Of a stretch of DNA of 24,107 nucleotides, positions 7,497 through 14,725 are shown piece after piece. A model generated the notes under the pieces. The model was not told the DNA's origin, did no database searches, and saw only the letters and a program-made list of their open reading frames with translations. The position numbers were made by a program, and so were the translations under genes. The DNA comes from Clostridiales bacterium. Its GTDB lineage: Bacteria; Bacillota; Clostridia; Oscillospirales; CAG-272. The stretch lies in contig JAGZAC010000002.1 of NCBI GenBank assembly GCA_018370615.1, positions 1 to 24,107 of the forward strand. The letters run 5' to 3'. How positions within the stretch are numbered: the stretch's first letter is position 1; every line of letters begins with the position of its first letter.

Positions 7497-7525
7497 AGTA
7501 TACTAAAAACACGTTCTTTTGTCAA
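7497..7525 (-). promoter_or_regulatory. Promoter of the tRNA-Leu pair
   Basis: Minus-strand TTGACA (7525-7520), 17-base spacer, TATACT (7502-7497), about 40 bases before the first tRNA. Its -35 box overlaps a possible plus-strand -35 box at 7519-7524. Confidence 0.87.
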
Positions 7526-7692
7526 CAGCTTTTTCGAAAAATATTGTACTTTTTTACGGCAACGAACACCTATAACCTATTATGTAAAGCCGGAAACAGA
7601 TACATACCTTACCCAAACCTGTTATTTATAAACTTCCCTTTACGGCTTCGGACAATACTAGAACCTGGACGCAACTGCGTCCAGGCTTTTTT
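7519..7692 (+). ncRNA. Candidate small transcript divergent from the tRNAs
   Basis: On the plus strand TTGTCA (7519-7524), a 17-base spacer and TATTGT (7542-7547) resemble a promoter. About 115 bases after the predicted start (near 7555) lies CCTGGACGC-AACT-GCGTCCAGG followed by C and six T (7664-7692), a good plus-strand terminator although no plus-strand gene is near. Between them no ribosome binding site or convincing peptide is seen, but AACAG/CTGTT (near 7600 and 7620) and AAGCCG/CGGCTT can pair. The RNA would be about 138 bases. The alternative is that the hairpin simply ends purA, though its T run then faces the wrong way. I do not recognise an RNA family. Confidence 0.33.
7664..7692 (+). 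terminator. Hairpin terminator between purA and the tRNA genes
   Basis: A nine-base-pair perfect stem (7664-7672 with 7677-7685) with a T run on the plus strand (7687-7692). For purA, transcribed leftward, the stem is preceded by AAAAAA and followed only by TTCTAGTATTG, so it is a weak terminator in that direction. It may act both ways. Confidence 0.7.
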
Positions 7693-7704
7693 ATTTACAT
7701 GTTA

Positions 7705-8976
7705 TCAGCGCATGAAATATGCATCTCTCTGGGCGCCTACAGAAATCAGCCACATTTTTTGCCCGACTTTTTCTTCAATAAATTCTATATATTTTTTTGC
7801 GTTCTCCGGAAGGTCTCCAAAAGTACGGCATCCGCTGATATCCTGGCACCAGCCATCCAGATACTCCATCACCGGCGTTGCTTTTTCGAGCACTTCTCCT
7901 ACAGGGAAATGATGAATTAACTGTCCCTCATAAGCGTATGCAACGCAAACCGGAATTTTTTTCATATAAGAAAGCACGTCCAATTTGGTCAGTGCCAGTT
8001 TGTCGCTTCCCTGCACCGTGATTCCATATTTGGATGCTACCACATCGAAAGCGCCTACACGTCGGGGACGTCCTGTTGCAGCACCATATTCACCTCCGGC
8101 ACTGCGCAGCGCTTCCGCTTCCTCCCCTTCCATTTCCACAGTAAAGGGGCCGGCACCTACGCAAGTGGAATATGCCTTCATAATGCCCACTACGGTATCT
8201 AATTTCACACCTGGCACGCCTGCTCCAATCGGCGCATAGGCCGCAATGGTGTTGGAGGAAGAAGTAAAAGGATAAATACCATAATCGATATCTCGGAGGG
8301 CGCCTAGCTGCGCTTCAAACATAATGCGCTTTCCCGCCTTGTGGGCATCCATAAGATATGCGCCCGTATCGCAGATGTACTCCTGAAACTCCTCGCCGTA
8401 GGTTTGCAGATACTGCAGCATATCCTCCAGTGAAGCTCCAGGCTTTTGATATGCTTTTTCAATCATTAAATTTTTGTACGCCAGGATGTCCGGCAGCGTT
8501 TTCTGCAGATATTCTCTGTGGAGCAAATCGCCCGTCCGTATAGCCTTCTTCGCGTACTTATCGCTGTAAACCGGCGCAATCCCACGCCGCGTAGAGCCAT
8601 AACTGTTCTTTCCAAGGCGCTCTTCCTCATAGCAGTCCAAATCCACGTGATACGGCATCGTCACAACGGCTCTGTCGCTGATTTTCAAATTGTCCGGTCC
8701 AACATGAATGCCCTTTTCCCGCAGGCGCTGGATTTCATGATGCAGATGCTTCAGGTCAATCGCCATTCCGTTTCCCATGACGCAGACTACGTTTTCGCGC
8801 AAAATCCCGGAAGGAAGCAAATTCAAAATGAATTCTCCCTTATCGTTAATAACAGTATGGCCGGCATTGTTGCCGCCTTGGTATCGTACAACAATGTCCT
8901 GATCCTCACTGAGAAGATCTACAATCCGTCCTTTGCCTTCATCGCCCCAGTTTATTCCAACAACAGCAGTCAGCAT
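7705..8976 (-). CDS. purA: Adenylosuccinate synthetase
   Basis: A 423-residue cytoplasmic enzyme that joins IMP and aspartate using GTP, the first committed step to AMP. The N-terminal phosphate loop is WGDEGKGRIVD (about 9-19), with the catalytic Asp and GDEGKG motif. GGNNAGHTV, GSTRRGIAP and ATGRPRRVG (the last normally TTGRPRRxGW) follow at the expected places. Length is close to the usual 425-430. The residue before WGDEGKG is N rather than the common Q, and the TGRPRR block is followed by AFD rather than WFD, so this is a somewhat divergent member. I start at ATG 8976, giving MLTAVVGINWGDEG; upstream AAAGGAAA and GAG serve as ribosome binding site. Transcribed alone from its own promoter. 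Confidence 0.96.
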   Translation of the reverse strand: MLTAVVGINWGDEGKGRIVDLLSEDQDIVVRYQGGNNAGHTVINDKGEFILNLLPSGILRENVVCVMGNGMAIDLKHLHHEIQRLREKGIHVGPDNLKISDRAVVTMPYHVDLDCYEEERLGKNSYGSTRRGIAPVYSDKYAKKAIRTGDLLHREYLQKTLPDILAYKNLMIEKAYQKPGASLEDMLQYLQTYGEEFQEYICDTGAYLMDAHKAGKRIMFEAQLGALRDIDYGIYPFTSSSNTIAAYAPIGAGVPGVKLDTVVGIMKAYSTCVGAGPFTVEMEGEEAEALRSAGGEYGAATGRPRRVGAFDVVASKYGITVQGSDKLALTKLDVLSYMKKIPVCVAYAYEGQLIHHFPVGEVLEKATPVMEYLDGWCQDISGCRTFGDLPENAKKYIEFIEEKVGQKMWLISVGAQRDAYFMR

Positions 8977-9055
8977 ATTTCTCGATTTCCTTTCCGTTTT
9001 AACGAAAAATAAAGACACAAGGAAACGCCGCTTTTTACAAGCGTCCCACTTATTT

Positions 9056-9084
9056 ATTATAACGATACAGCAAATTTTTGTCAA
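9056..9084 (-). promoter_or_regulatory. Promoter of purA
   Basis: Minus-strand TTGACA (9084-9079), 17-base spacer, TATAAT (9061-9056): a consensus housekeeping promoter. The 70-base leader holds a small CGCTT/AAGCG hairpin and no recognisable riboswitch. Confidence 0.9.
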
Positions 9085-9203
9085 TAAAAATTGGGTAAGA
9101 TTTGCAGGAACCGTTAATTTTGCAATTCATATTGCGGCCGCAGCGGAGCACATTAATTTATGAACGTGCAAACAGCGAAAAAATCAAAGGTGGATATATA
9201 TAA

Positions 9204-10238
9204 ATGAAAAACAGCAAAAAATGCAGGGTTCTCACAGTCTTTCTGGCAGTGGCAATCCTTTTGTCTCCGCTCTGCATCCGTGCGTATGGAGCTTCAGACA
9301 TTACACAAGTCTATCTGGGCGGCATGCCTTTTGGAGTGAAGTTTTATACCGGTACCCTTGTGGTCAGCGGCGTCAGTGAAGTAGACAGCGCCGAAGGAGA
9401 CCGATTGCCGGCAAAAGATGCGGGAATTCAAGAAAATGACATTATTTTAAAGGTAAACGGAAAAGAAATCACTACGGCAGAAGACGTCTCAAAGGCAGTA
9501 GAAGAAAGCGGGGGAAAACCTATTGTCCTTACCTGCCGGAGAGGCGAAAATGAATTTGAGGTTTCTATCACACCCGTTTTATCCAAAAGCACCAATCAAT
9601 ACCGCATCGGCATATGGATGAAGGACAGCACTGCCGGCATCGGTACAGTTACGTACATTATTACCGAAACAGGAGGGTTCGGCGGTCTGGGACACGGAAT
9701 ATGCGATAAAGACGGAAATCTTATAGAAATCGAGCGAGGAATTGTAACAGATATTTCTATTTCCGGTATCAACAAAGGCGCACCCGGTGCCCCGGGAGAG
9801 CTGCACGGCTTCTTTTCCTCAGGAAAAACCGGGACGGTAACTTGCAATACCGAATGCGGCGTTTTTGGTGTACTTTCCGACATCAGTGGTCTGAAGGAAA
9901 CGGGAACACTTATAAATATTGGTACACGGGACAAAATCCATGACGGAGCAGCTACAATCCGCTGTACACTGGACGATAATACTGTGGAAGAATATGCGGC
10001 GCAAATCACAATCCCAGAAAACAGCGATACCCAAACGAAAAATTTTACTATCAAAATTACAGACCCCAGTCTTTTGGAGAAAACCGGAGGAATCGTTCAG
10101 GGAATGAGCGGCAGTCCGATTATTCAAGACGGTCTTTTGGTGGGCGCTGTCACCCATGTATTGGTCAGCGACTCCGCTGAAGGTTATGGCATTTATATTG
10201 AAAATATGCTGCAGGAAATGCCGGATATACTGAAATAA
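9204..10238 (+). CDS. spoIVB: SpoIVB serine peptidase (sigma-K checkpoint signal)
   Basis: A 344-residue S55 peptidase, made in the forespore and secreted into the space between spore membranes, where the family cleaves SpoIVFA to start pro-sigma-K processing. Residues 1-30 form a signal peptide or anchor ending AYGA. A PDZ domain covers about 48-122 (AKDAGIQENDIILKVNGKEI). The peptidase domain follows, with H164 in GLGHGI, D287 in ITDPSL and S302 in GMSGSP, which line up with the His, Asp and Ser of the B. subtilis triad by motif and spacing. It is shorter than the 426-residue B. subtilis protein, mainly in the N-terminal part. The ATG follows AAAGGTGG. Downstream lies sigG rather than spo0A, which is the usual neighbour. 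No clear forespore promoter was found in 9085-9185. Confidence 0.95.
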   Translation: MKNSKKCRVLTVFLAVAILLSPLCIRAYGASDITQVYLGGMPFGVKFYTGTLVVSGVSEVDSAEGDRLPAKDAGIQENDIILKVNGKEITTAEDVSKAVEESGGKPIVLTCRRGENEFEVSITPVLSKSTNQYRIGIWMKDSTAGIGTVTYIITETGGFGGLGHGICDKDGNLIEIERGIVTDISISGINKGAPGAPGELHGFFSSGKTGTVTCNTECGVFGVLSDISGLKETGTLINIGTRDKIHDGAATIRCTLDDNTVEEYAAQITIPENSDTQTKNFTIKITDPSLLEKTGGIVQGMSGSPIIQDGLLVGAVTHVLVSDSAEGYGIYIENMLQEMPDILK

Positions 10239-10265
10239 CAGGGAATATGAGGAAATTCTTTCCCT

Positions 10266-10293
10266 GCATAAGCATCCTTTCGATGGCAATACT
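10266..10293 (+). promoter_or_regulatory. Weak candidate sigma-G/sigma-F promoter before sigG
   Basis: GCATA (10266-10270), 16 bases, then CAATACT (10287-10293). This resembles the forespore consensus G-x-ATA ... CATxxTA with mismatches in the -10 element. The position, about 30 bases before sigG, fits autoregulation known for sigma-G. Read-through from spoIVB is equally possible. Confidence 0.3.
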
Positions 10294-10323
10294 TTAAGTA
10301 TCAAACAGCAAGAGGCGAAATGG

Positions 10324-11097
10324 ATGTATTATAATAAGGTGGAAATATGCGGCGTCAACACCGCAAAGCTGAAAACATTAAACGATGAAGAAAAACATGA
10401 GTTACTCGTGCGGAGTAAAAATGGAGATGAAGAGGCCAGGCAAAAATTGATTGACGGAAATCTGCGGTTGGTACTGAGCATTATTCAACGGTTTACCAAC
10501 CGCAGAGAAAATTTAGACGATTTATTTCAGGTGGGGTGTATCGGCCTGATCAAAGCAATTGACAATTTTAATACAGATCTCTGCGTAAAATTTTCAACCT
10601 ATGCTGTACCCATGATCATCGGAGAAGTGCGGCGGTATCTCCGGGACAACAATACCATCCGGGTAAGCCGTTCCGTACGAGACCTGGCATACCGTGCCCT
10701 GCAGGTACGGGAGCAGCTGCAGAAAAATGACCTGAGCGAGCCCTCCATTGAACAAATTGCCTCCGTACTGGGGGAAGAACCAGAGGCCGTCACCAATGCC
10801 ATTGAAGCAATTGTAGAACCAATGTCCCTGTATGACCCGGTCTACAGCGACGGAGGAGATTCCATATATGTGATGGACCAGCTGAGCGATACCAACAATA
10901 CGGACGAGTCCTGGCTGGAGGATATTGCCCTACGAGAAGCACTGAAAACCTTAAACGAACGGGAGCGAGCCATCATCAACATGCGTTTCTATAAGGGAAA
11001 AACACAAATTGAAATAGCGTCAGAAATTGGTATCTCCCAAGCTCAGGTCTCCCGACTGGAAAAGGGCGCTCTGGAACGCATTCGAAAACAGATGTAA
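10324..11097 (+). CDS. sigG: RNA polymerase sigma-G factor (late forespore)
   Basis: A 257-residue sigma-70 group 3 factor that directs late forespore transcription. The N-terminal NKVEICGV motif is characteristic of sigma-G. Region 2 includes NLRLVLSIIQRF, DLFQVGCIGLIKAIDNF and KFSTYAVPMIIGEVRRYLRDN (core binding and -10 recognition). Region 3 is near 120-190. Region 4 carries GKTQIEIASEIGISQAQVSR, the -35 helix-turn-helix. Length matches the family (about 260). It starts 85 bases after spoIVB, with AAGAGG upstream of the ATG. In most spore formers sigG follows spoIIGA-sigE, so this placement is unusual. A strong terminator follows. Confidence 0.97.
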   Translation: MYYNKVEICGVNTAKLKTLNDEEKHELLVRSKNGDEEARQKLIDGNLRLVLSIIQRFTNRRENLDDLFQVGCIGLIKAIDNFNTDLCVKFSTYAVPMIIGEVRRYLRDNNTIRVSRSVRDLAYRALQVREQLQKNDLSEPSIEQIASVLGEEPEAVTNAIEAIVEPMSLYDPVYSDGGDSIYVMDQLSDTNNTDESWLEDIALREALKTLNERERAIINMRFYKGKTQIEIASEIGISQAQVSRLEKGALERIRKQM

Positions 11098-11121
11098 AAG
11101 GGATCCCCAGATCCCTTTTTT
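11098..11121. terminator. Bidirectional terminator between sigG and the nucleotidyltransferase gene
   Basis: GGGATC (11100-11105), loop CCCA, GATCCC (11110-11115), then six T (11116-11121). Four A residues on the other side give a T run on the minus strand, so it can end both convergent genes. It overlaps the stop codon of the minus-strand gene. Confidence 0.88.
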
Positions 11122-11794
11122 AATGTAAATCCTTTTGTATCCACCGGGAAGCCCACTGGATGAGCAATTTAGAGGATGCGTCAAATAAATTTTCCTCAAT
11201 TATATTCTGCTCTTTTAACAAAATATCCTGTCTCAACACCTCCTGGTCCTCCGGCGTAAGATATGGTAGCAGCGCATCCTTTCTCTTAATAAATACACCT
11301 TTTTCTAAATAAACCATTCCACGCATAGGAAATACGGCGGATTTGTACAGTCCCTGTAAAATACTGACAGACCTTTCATGGACAGCATTGTGTACACAGC
11401 CGTGATATATCCCACAGACGCCAGATTTCACCGCCTGTATCACATGCTCACGGCGAATATCTTTCAAAAGTGCCTCCAGCGAACCCACTATGGGAACAGT
11501 ATCGTTGCAAAACTGAAACAAATCGGACTTATCCCACTTTTCAATTTCGGCCCGACCTGATACAAAGCCGCAAATTTTATCTCTATAGGGCAGCGTATCT
11601 AAAAGCTGACGGTATATCTGTAAATCCTCATACGATACAGTATCTAAAATTAAAACCATATCAATATCGCTGTGGGAAGTTGCCTCTCCCCTGCCCCAGC
11701 TGCCCTGAAGTCCTATCAACCAAATTCTTTGTTCAAAAGCCTTTTCTACCACCGCTACGTACTGATTTACCCATTCCTCAATTTGAAATTCCAC
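11120..11794 (-). CDS. Nucleotidyltransferase-fold protein
   Basis: A 224-residue cytoplasmic protein of the polymerase-beta-like nucleotidyltransferase superfamily. The catalytic block is GSWGRGEATSHSDIDMVLIL (about 31-50), with the G-S-x-G-R-G helix and the D-x-D metal-binding aspartates. The rest is largely helical and includes an acidic patch and HGCVHNAVHERSV, which may be a lid or partner domain. It resembles stand-alone transferases related to aminoglycoside or lincosamide nucleotidyltransferases, but nothing shows a drug substrate. I start at GTG 11794 because GGGAGGG lies seven bases before it; the frame is open 20 codons further, overlapping its own promoter. Own promoter at 11826-11854; ends convergently with sigG. 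Confidence 0.8.
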   Translation of the reverse strand: MEFQIEEWVNQYVAVVEKAFEQRIWLIGLQGSWGRGEATSHSDIDMVLILDTVSYEDLQIYRQLLDTLPYRDKICGFVSGRAEIEKWDKSDLFQFCNDTVPIVGSLEALLKDIRREHVIQAVKSGVCGIYHGCVHNAVHERSVSILQGLYKSAVFPMRGMVYLEKGVFIKRKDALLPYLTPEDQEVLRQDILLKEQNIIEENLFDASSKLLIQWASRWIQKDLH

Positions 11795-11825
11795 CCAAAA
11801 TCCCTCCCTGCCGGAAATTGTATCC

Positions 11826-11854
11826 AATATACCATAAATTCCATGAAAAGGCAA
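11826..11854 (-). promoter_or_regulatory. Promoter of the nucleotidyltransferase gene
   Basis: Minus-strand TTGCCT (11854-11849), 17-base spacer, TATATT (11831-11826). The -35 box begins two bases after the T run of the spoIVA terminator. Confidence 0.72.
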
Positions 11855-11855
11855 T

Positions 11856-11886
11856 AAAAAACCGCCTGTGGAGACGGCTTTTTATT
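11856..11886 (-). terminator. Terminator of spoIVA
   Basis: On the minus strand AAAAAGCCGTCT-CCAC-AGGCGGTTTTTT: a seven-pair stem (two G-T pairs) flanked by A and T runs, placed 11 bases after the spoIVA stop. Confidence 0.8.
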
Positions 11887-11897
11887 TTACTTATAAC

Positions 11898-13406
11898 TTA
11901 TAAGATAATACAAATCAGTCCACCGCTGCCTTCATTTACAATTCTGGACAGGGTGTCCGACAGCTTTTCTCTGGACTCCTCCGACAAGTGTGCCAGCTTC
12001 GTATGCAACCCATCATCTACAAGCTGATACAGGCTCTTGCCGAATATGTTGGATTCCCAAATTTTTTGGGGATCCTCTTCAAATTCTGACATAAGGTGCC
12101 GGATCATTTCTTCCGATTGTTCCTCTGACCCCACGATAGGATTGATTTCTGTCTCTATGGTTGCTTTGATCATGTGGATGCTAGGGGCAGAAGCCTTTAA
12201 TTTCACTCCATAGGCACCGGACTGACGAATGATCTCCGGCTCCTCCAGCTTTAGTCCTTCCACACCTGGCAAAACAATACCGTATCCATTTGCTTCCATT
12301 TCTGCAATGGCCTGGGCATATTTATCCAGCTCCCGTTTTGCCTCCGAAAGGGACAGCATCACAGATATGAGTTCCTTCTCGTTGCGAACACAGATTCCGG
12401 TGAGATCGCAAATAATATTGTAATACATAGATTGAGGGAATCCCAGAGACACAGTAGCCACACCGGTTCCTAAATCGGTGGAAGTAATTTGTGTGGTCGC
12501 GCCGACGGATTCATATCTGGCCTCAATTTCACCCGACACCAAATCGGACAGCTTCGCGGCAAACGCGGACACATCGTTCAGATTTTTCACATCCTCAATA
12601 ATATTGGTAAGGCTGTTTATAATTACCTCTGTCAGCTTATGTTCCTTCGGAAGAGCAGACACCCAGCCGGGAAGCTGCAGCTGGATCTCCCGAATGGGAA
12701 ATTCATACAGCAGCATTTCCAAAATATGTCCTACGTCCTCCGCGTCCAGCTCCAGACAGTTGATCAGCGCCACCGGCGCGTTGTATTTTTCCTCCAGCTC
12801 CATTGCAAGAGCTTCGGCCTGCTGCGACTCCGGACGGGAAGAATTGAGTATGATGACAAAGGGCTTTCCAAGCTCCTGCAGCTCTGTTGCAATCCGCTCC
12901 TCCGCCTCCACATAGTTTTCCCGGGGAATATCTCCGAAACTTCCGTCGCAGGTCACCAGCATTCCCACCGTAGAATGATCACAAATCACCTTTCGCGTAC
13001 CGGTCTCCGCCGCTTCTTCAAAAGGCACCTGCTCCTCGGACCAGGGTGTTTTGACCATGCGCACTTCCCCATTCTCCGTTGTTCCAAGGGCCTCGGGTAC
13101 TAGGTATCCCACACAATCAATCATTTTAACCCGCATGGTTGCACCATCTCCAAAGGAAACGGGAACTGCTTCATTTGGTACAAATTTGGGCTCCGTGGTC
13201 ATAACTGTTTTTCCGCCTGCACTCTGGGGCAGCTCATCCATCGTCCGCTTGCGGTCATATTCGCCCTTAATGTTTGGGACGACTGATGTTTCCATAAAAC
13301 GCTTAATAAAGGTGGATTTTCCGCAGCGCACAGGTCCCACAACACCGATATAAATGTCTCCGCCCGTTCTGGTCGCAATATCCTGGTATATGTTTGTGCT
13401 TGTCAT
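11898..13406 (-). CDS. spoIVA: Stage IV sporulation protein A (spore coat morphogenetic ATPase)
   Basis: A 502-residue cytoskeletal-like ATPase made in the mother cell that polymerises on the forespore surface as the coat basement layer and is needed for cortex formation. The N-terminus IYQDIATRTGGDIYIGVVGP leads into Walker A GPVRCGKST (about 24-32), followed by DELPQSAGGKTVMTTEPKFVP and the Walker B-like MIDCVGYLVPEA. The C-terminus SGGLICIIL matches the family tail needed for SpoVM-directed localisation. Length agrees with 492 in B. subtilis, and similarity is strong along the whole length. I start at ATG 13406, because GCGGAGGA lies seven bases upstream; two in-frame candidates further upstream overlap or precede that site. 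A sigma-E-like promoter is at 13438-13467. Confidence 0.98.
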   Translation of the reverse strand: MTSTNIYQDIATRTGGDIYIGVVGPVRCGKSTFIKRFMETSVVPNIKGEYDRKRTMDELPQSAGGKTVMTTEPKFVPNEAVPVSFGDGATMRVKMIDCVGYLVPEALGTTENGEVRMVKTPWSEEQVPFEEAAETGTRKVICDHSTVGMLVTCDGSFGDIPRENYVEAEERIATELQELGKPFVIILNSSRPESQQAEALAMELEEKYNAPVALINCLELDAEDVGHILEMLLYEFPIREIQLQLPGWVSALPKEHKLTEVIINSLTNIIEDVKNLNDVSAFAAKLSDLVSGEIEARYESVGATTQITSTDLGTGVATVSLGFPQSMYYNIICDLTGICVRNEKELISVMLSLSEAKRELDKYAQAIAEMEANGYGIVLPGVEGLKLEEPEIIRQSGAYGVKLKASAPSIHMIKATIETEINPIVGSEEQSEEMIRHLMSEFEEDPQKIWESNIFGKSLYQLVDDGLHTKLAHLSEESREKLSDTLSRIVNEGSGGLICIIL

Positions 13407-13437
13407 ACACATTCCTCCGCTCAAAACTCTTTGTACA

Positions 13438-13467
13438 TTAGTATGAGCGGCGGACGGGTTTTATGAC
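13438..13467 (-). promoter_or_regulatory. Probable sigma-E promoter of spoIVA
   Basis: Minus strand GTCATAAA (13467-13460), 14 bases, CATACTAA (13445-13438). This resembles the sigma-E pattern (-35 with CATA or ATATT, -10 CATACAxT) at the expected spacing. spoIVA is sigma-E dependent in B. subtilis. Confidence 0.65.
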
Positions 13468-13486
13468 TCAGACACCGTCTTTTTTC

Positions 13487-13523
13487 AAAAAAAACAGGAC
13501 AGCTATTCTGCTGTCCTGTTTTG
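13487..13523 (-). terminator. Terminator of the lipoprotein gene
   Basis: Minus strand ACAGGACAGC, loop AGAATA, GCTGTCCTGT, then a run of eight T (13494-13487): a perfect ten-base-pair stem. It lies seven bases after the stop. Confidence 0.92.
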
Positions 13524-13529
13524 CATCTT

Positions 13530-14063
13530 TTAGGTTTCTTCCGCAGTTGTGTTGGAAGGAACTTCTCCCGCAGTATCTGTCGGGTCCGTAGTTTCAACAG
13601 CGCCTGTGCTTTCGATAGCTCGTGAACCGGAAGACCAGGTATAAACGATTTCATCGCCTTCATAAATGGTTGTTACACTCTGACGGCCTTCCTCAGAATT
13701 GTTTCCATTGATCGTACAGCGCCACTGGGTGTAGTAGCCGATTCCATCTTCATACCATTGCTCCTCGGTAAGACCGAAAACACTTGCGATAGATGCGCCG
13801 TCGTCAGCCAGTTCATAAGTAATTTCGTATTCCTGCAAAGCCTGCTCTGCAGCCTGCAAAACAGTCGGAGGATTGTCTCTGGTACCTTCCACTGTGAGCG
13901 AAGGCAAATCGAGACGAACATCGTCCTCGCCGCCTTCTTCCTCCGCAGGAATTACAAACCGTATTGAAACTGTTGATGTAACCTTGCCACTGGTACAGCC
14001 TGCAAATATTGGCAGCACCATAACAACTGCAAGAAAGATGCAAAGCAACTTACATTTTTTCAT
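13530..14063 (-). CDS. Lipoprotein with DUF4430-like domain
   Basis: A 177-residue predicted lipoprotein. Residues 1-22 form a type II signal peptide with lipobox IFAGC (Cys22), so it would be anchored to the outer face of the membrane. Residues about 55-148 resemble DUF4430 (transcobalamin-like C-terminal domain): TVLQAAEQAL, then GxxSVFGL, then WYEDGIGYYTQWRCTING and YEGDEIVYTW. Domains of this kind are found in exported clostridial proteins, sometimes with cobalamin- or adhesion-related genes; no such gene is here, so no ligand is assigned. The C-terminus is a Thr/Glu-rich low-complexity tail. ATG 14063 follows GGAGG. It has its own promoter and terminator and is monocistronic. Confidence 0.85.
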   Translation of the reverse strand: MKKCKLLCIFLAVVMVLPIFAGCTSGKVTSTVSIRFVIPAEEEGGEDDVRLDLPSLTVEGTRDNPPTVLQAAEQALQEYEITYELADDGASIASVFGLTEEQWYEDGIGYYTQWRCTINGNNSEEGRQSVTTIYEGDEIVYTWSSGSRAIESTGAVETTDPTDTAGEVPSNTTAEET

Positions 14064-14092
14064 GTTAAACCTCCATAGATTTTCCTATGCTC

Positions 14093-14121
14093 AGTATACC
14101 GCACAGCGCATAATTTGTCAA
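14093..14121 (-). promoter_or_regulatory. Promoter of the lipoprotein gene
   Basis: Minus-strand TTGACA (14121-14116), 17-base spacer, TATACT (14098-14093), 30 bases before the ATG. Confidence 0.88.
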
Positions 14122-14164
14122 GAAAATCTGCAAAATTCTTGCAATCTGAGAACTGCTATTTTTG

Positions 14165-14680
14165 TTACATCGCAATACACAGAGAAATCAGCTGGATAAA
14201 AAATACAAATTGAAAAATAAACAACAGAAGAGCAGGAAAAGCGCCGGGACTGCAGGTTTTTAGAAACATCATAAAGCAGAGGAAAACTGCCGCAAGACAA
14301 GCCGCGCATAAGAGAAGCGCGAATACTGGATTTACGGAAACAAAAATGATACGGTATTCGGTCAGTAATACCAGACAAGCAATGACAGCGCAAGCCAACG
14401 CTTTCAGTCGCAGCTCAAACAAGCCGCGGCAGAATAGAATCCCGGTGAGCACCAGTCCCGCACAGAAAATACGCAGAATATGACCCAACATATACATAAA
14501 TGCCCCGGGGAAAATTCCCCTACATACCAATAATCTATATAAGTTGGTACTGCTGCCTGCAAAAATGCGAAACAAAAATGCAAGAATCAAAAGTATACAC
14601 GGTAAAAAAAGCGTTTTTACAGGATTCTCCCGGAGCTCTCGAATCCATAGAATGGCATCCTGCTTTAGGTTAGAAAACAT
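14165..14680 (-). CDS. Small multi-pass membrane protein, function unknown
   Basis: A 171-residue hydrophobic protein with about five predicted membrane helices (about 22-40, 52-82, 91-105, 110-133 and 146-168) and a short positively charged cytoplasmic N-terminus (NLKQDAILWIRELRENPVK). The size and helix number recall TspO/MBR proteins, but I do not see their Trp-rich or Pro-rich motifs, so I leave it unassigned. The ATG at 14680 is chosen over a GTG three codons upstream because GAGGTG overlaps that GTG and is correctly spaced for the ATG. The ribosome binding site lies inside a perfect hairpin whose T run touches the start codon, so expression is probably low or conditional. Lies 45 bases after the PBP gene. 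Confidence 0.65.
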   Translation of the reverse strand: MFSNLKQDAILWIRELRENPVKTLFLPCILLILAFLFRIFAGSSTNLYRLLVCRGIFPGAFMYMLGHILRIFCAGLVLTGILFCRGLFELRLKALACAVIACLVLLTEYRIIFVSVNPVFALLLCAACLAAVFLCFMMFLKTCSPGAFPALLLFIFQFVFFIQLISLCIAM

Positions 14681-14716
14681 AAAAATCACCTCATAAATAT
14701 ATATGAGGTGATTTTT
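14681..14716 (-). terminator. Terminator hairpin of the PBP gene that also contains the next gene's ribosome binding site
   Basis: Minus strand AAAAATCACCTCATA (14716-14702), loop of six, TATGAGGTGATTTTT (14695-14681): 15 perfect base pairs ending in five T, at once followed by the ATG at 14680. The 3' arm includes GAGGTG, the only ribosome binding site for the downstream membrane protein. Confidence 0.8.
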
Positions 14717-14725
14717 CAGATATGC

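Noticed and set aside
9085..9185. Forespore promoter for spoIVB (CATTAAT with TCATA upstream)
   Set aside because: Two mismatches in the -10 element and over-long spacing; too weak to list.
14165..14680. TspO/MBR family assignment for the small membrane protein
   Set aside because: Size and five helices fit, but the conserved Trp- and Pro-containing motifs of the family are not visible.
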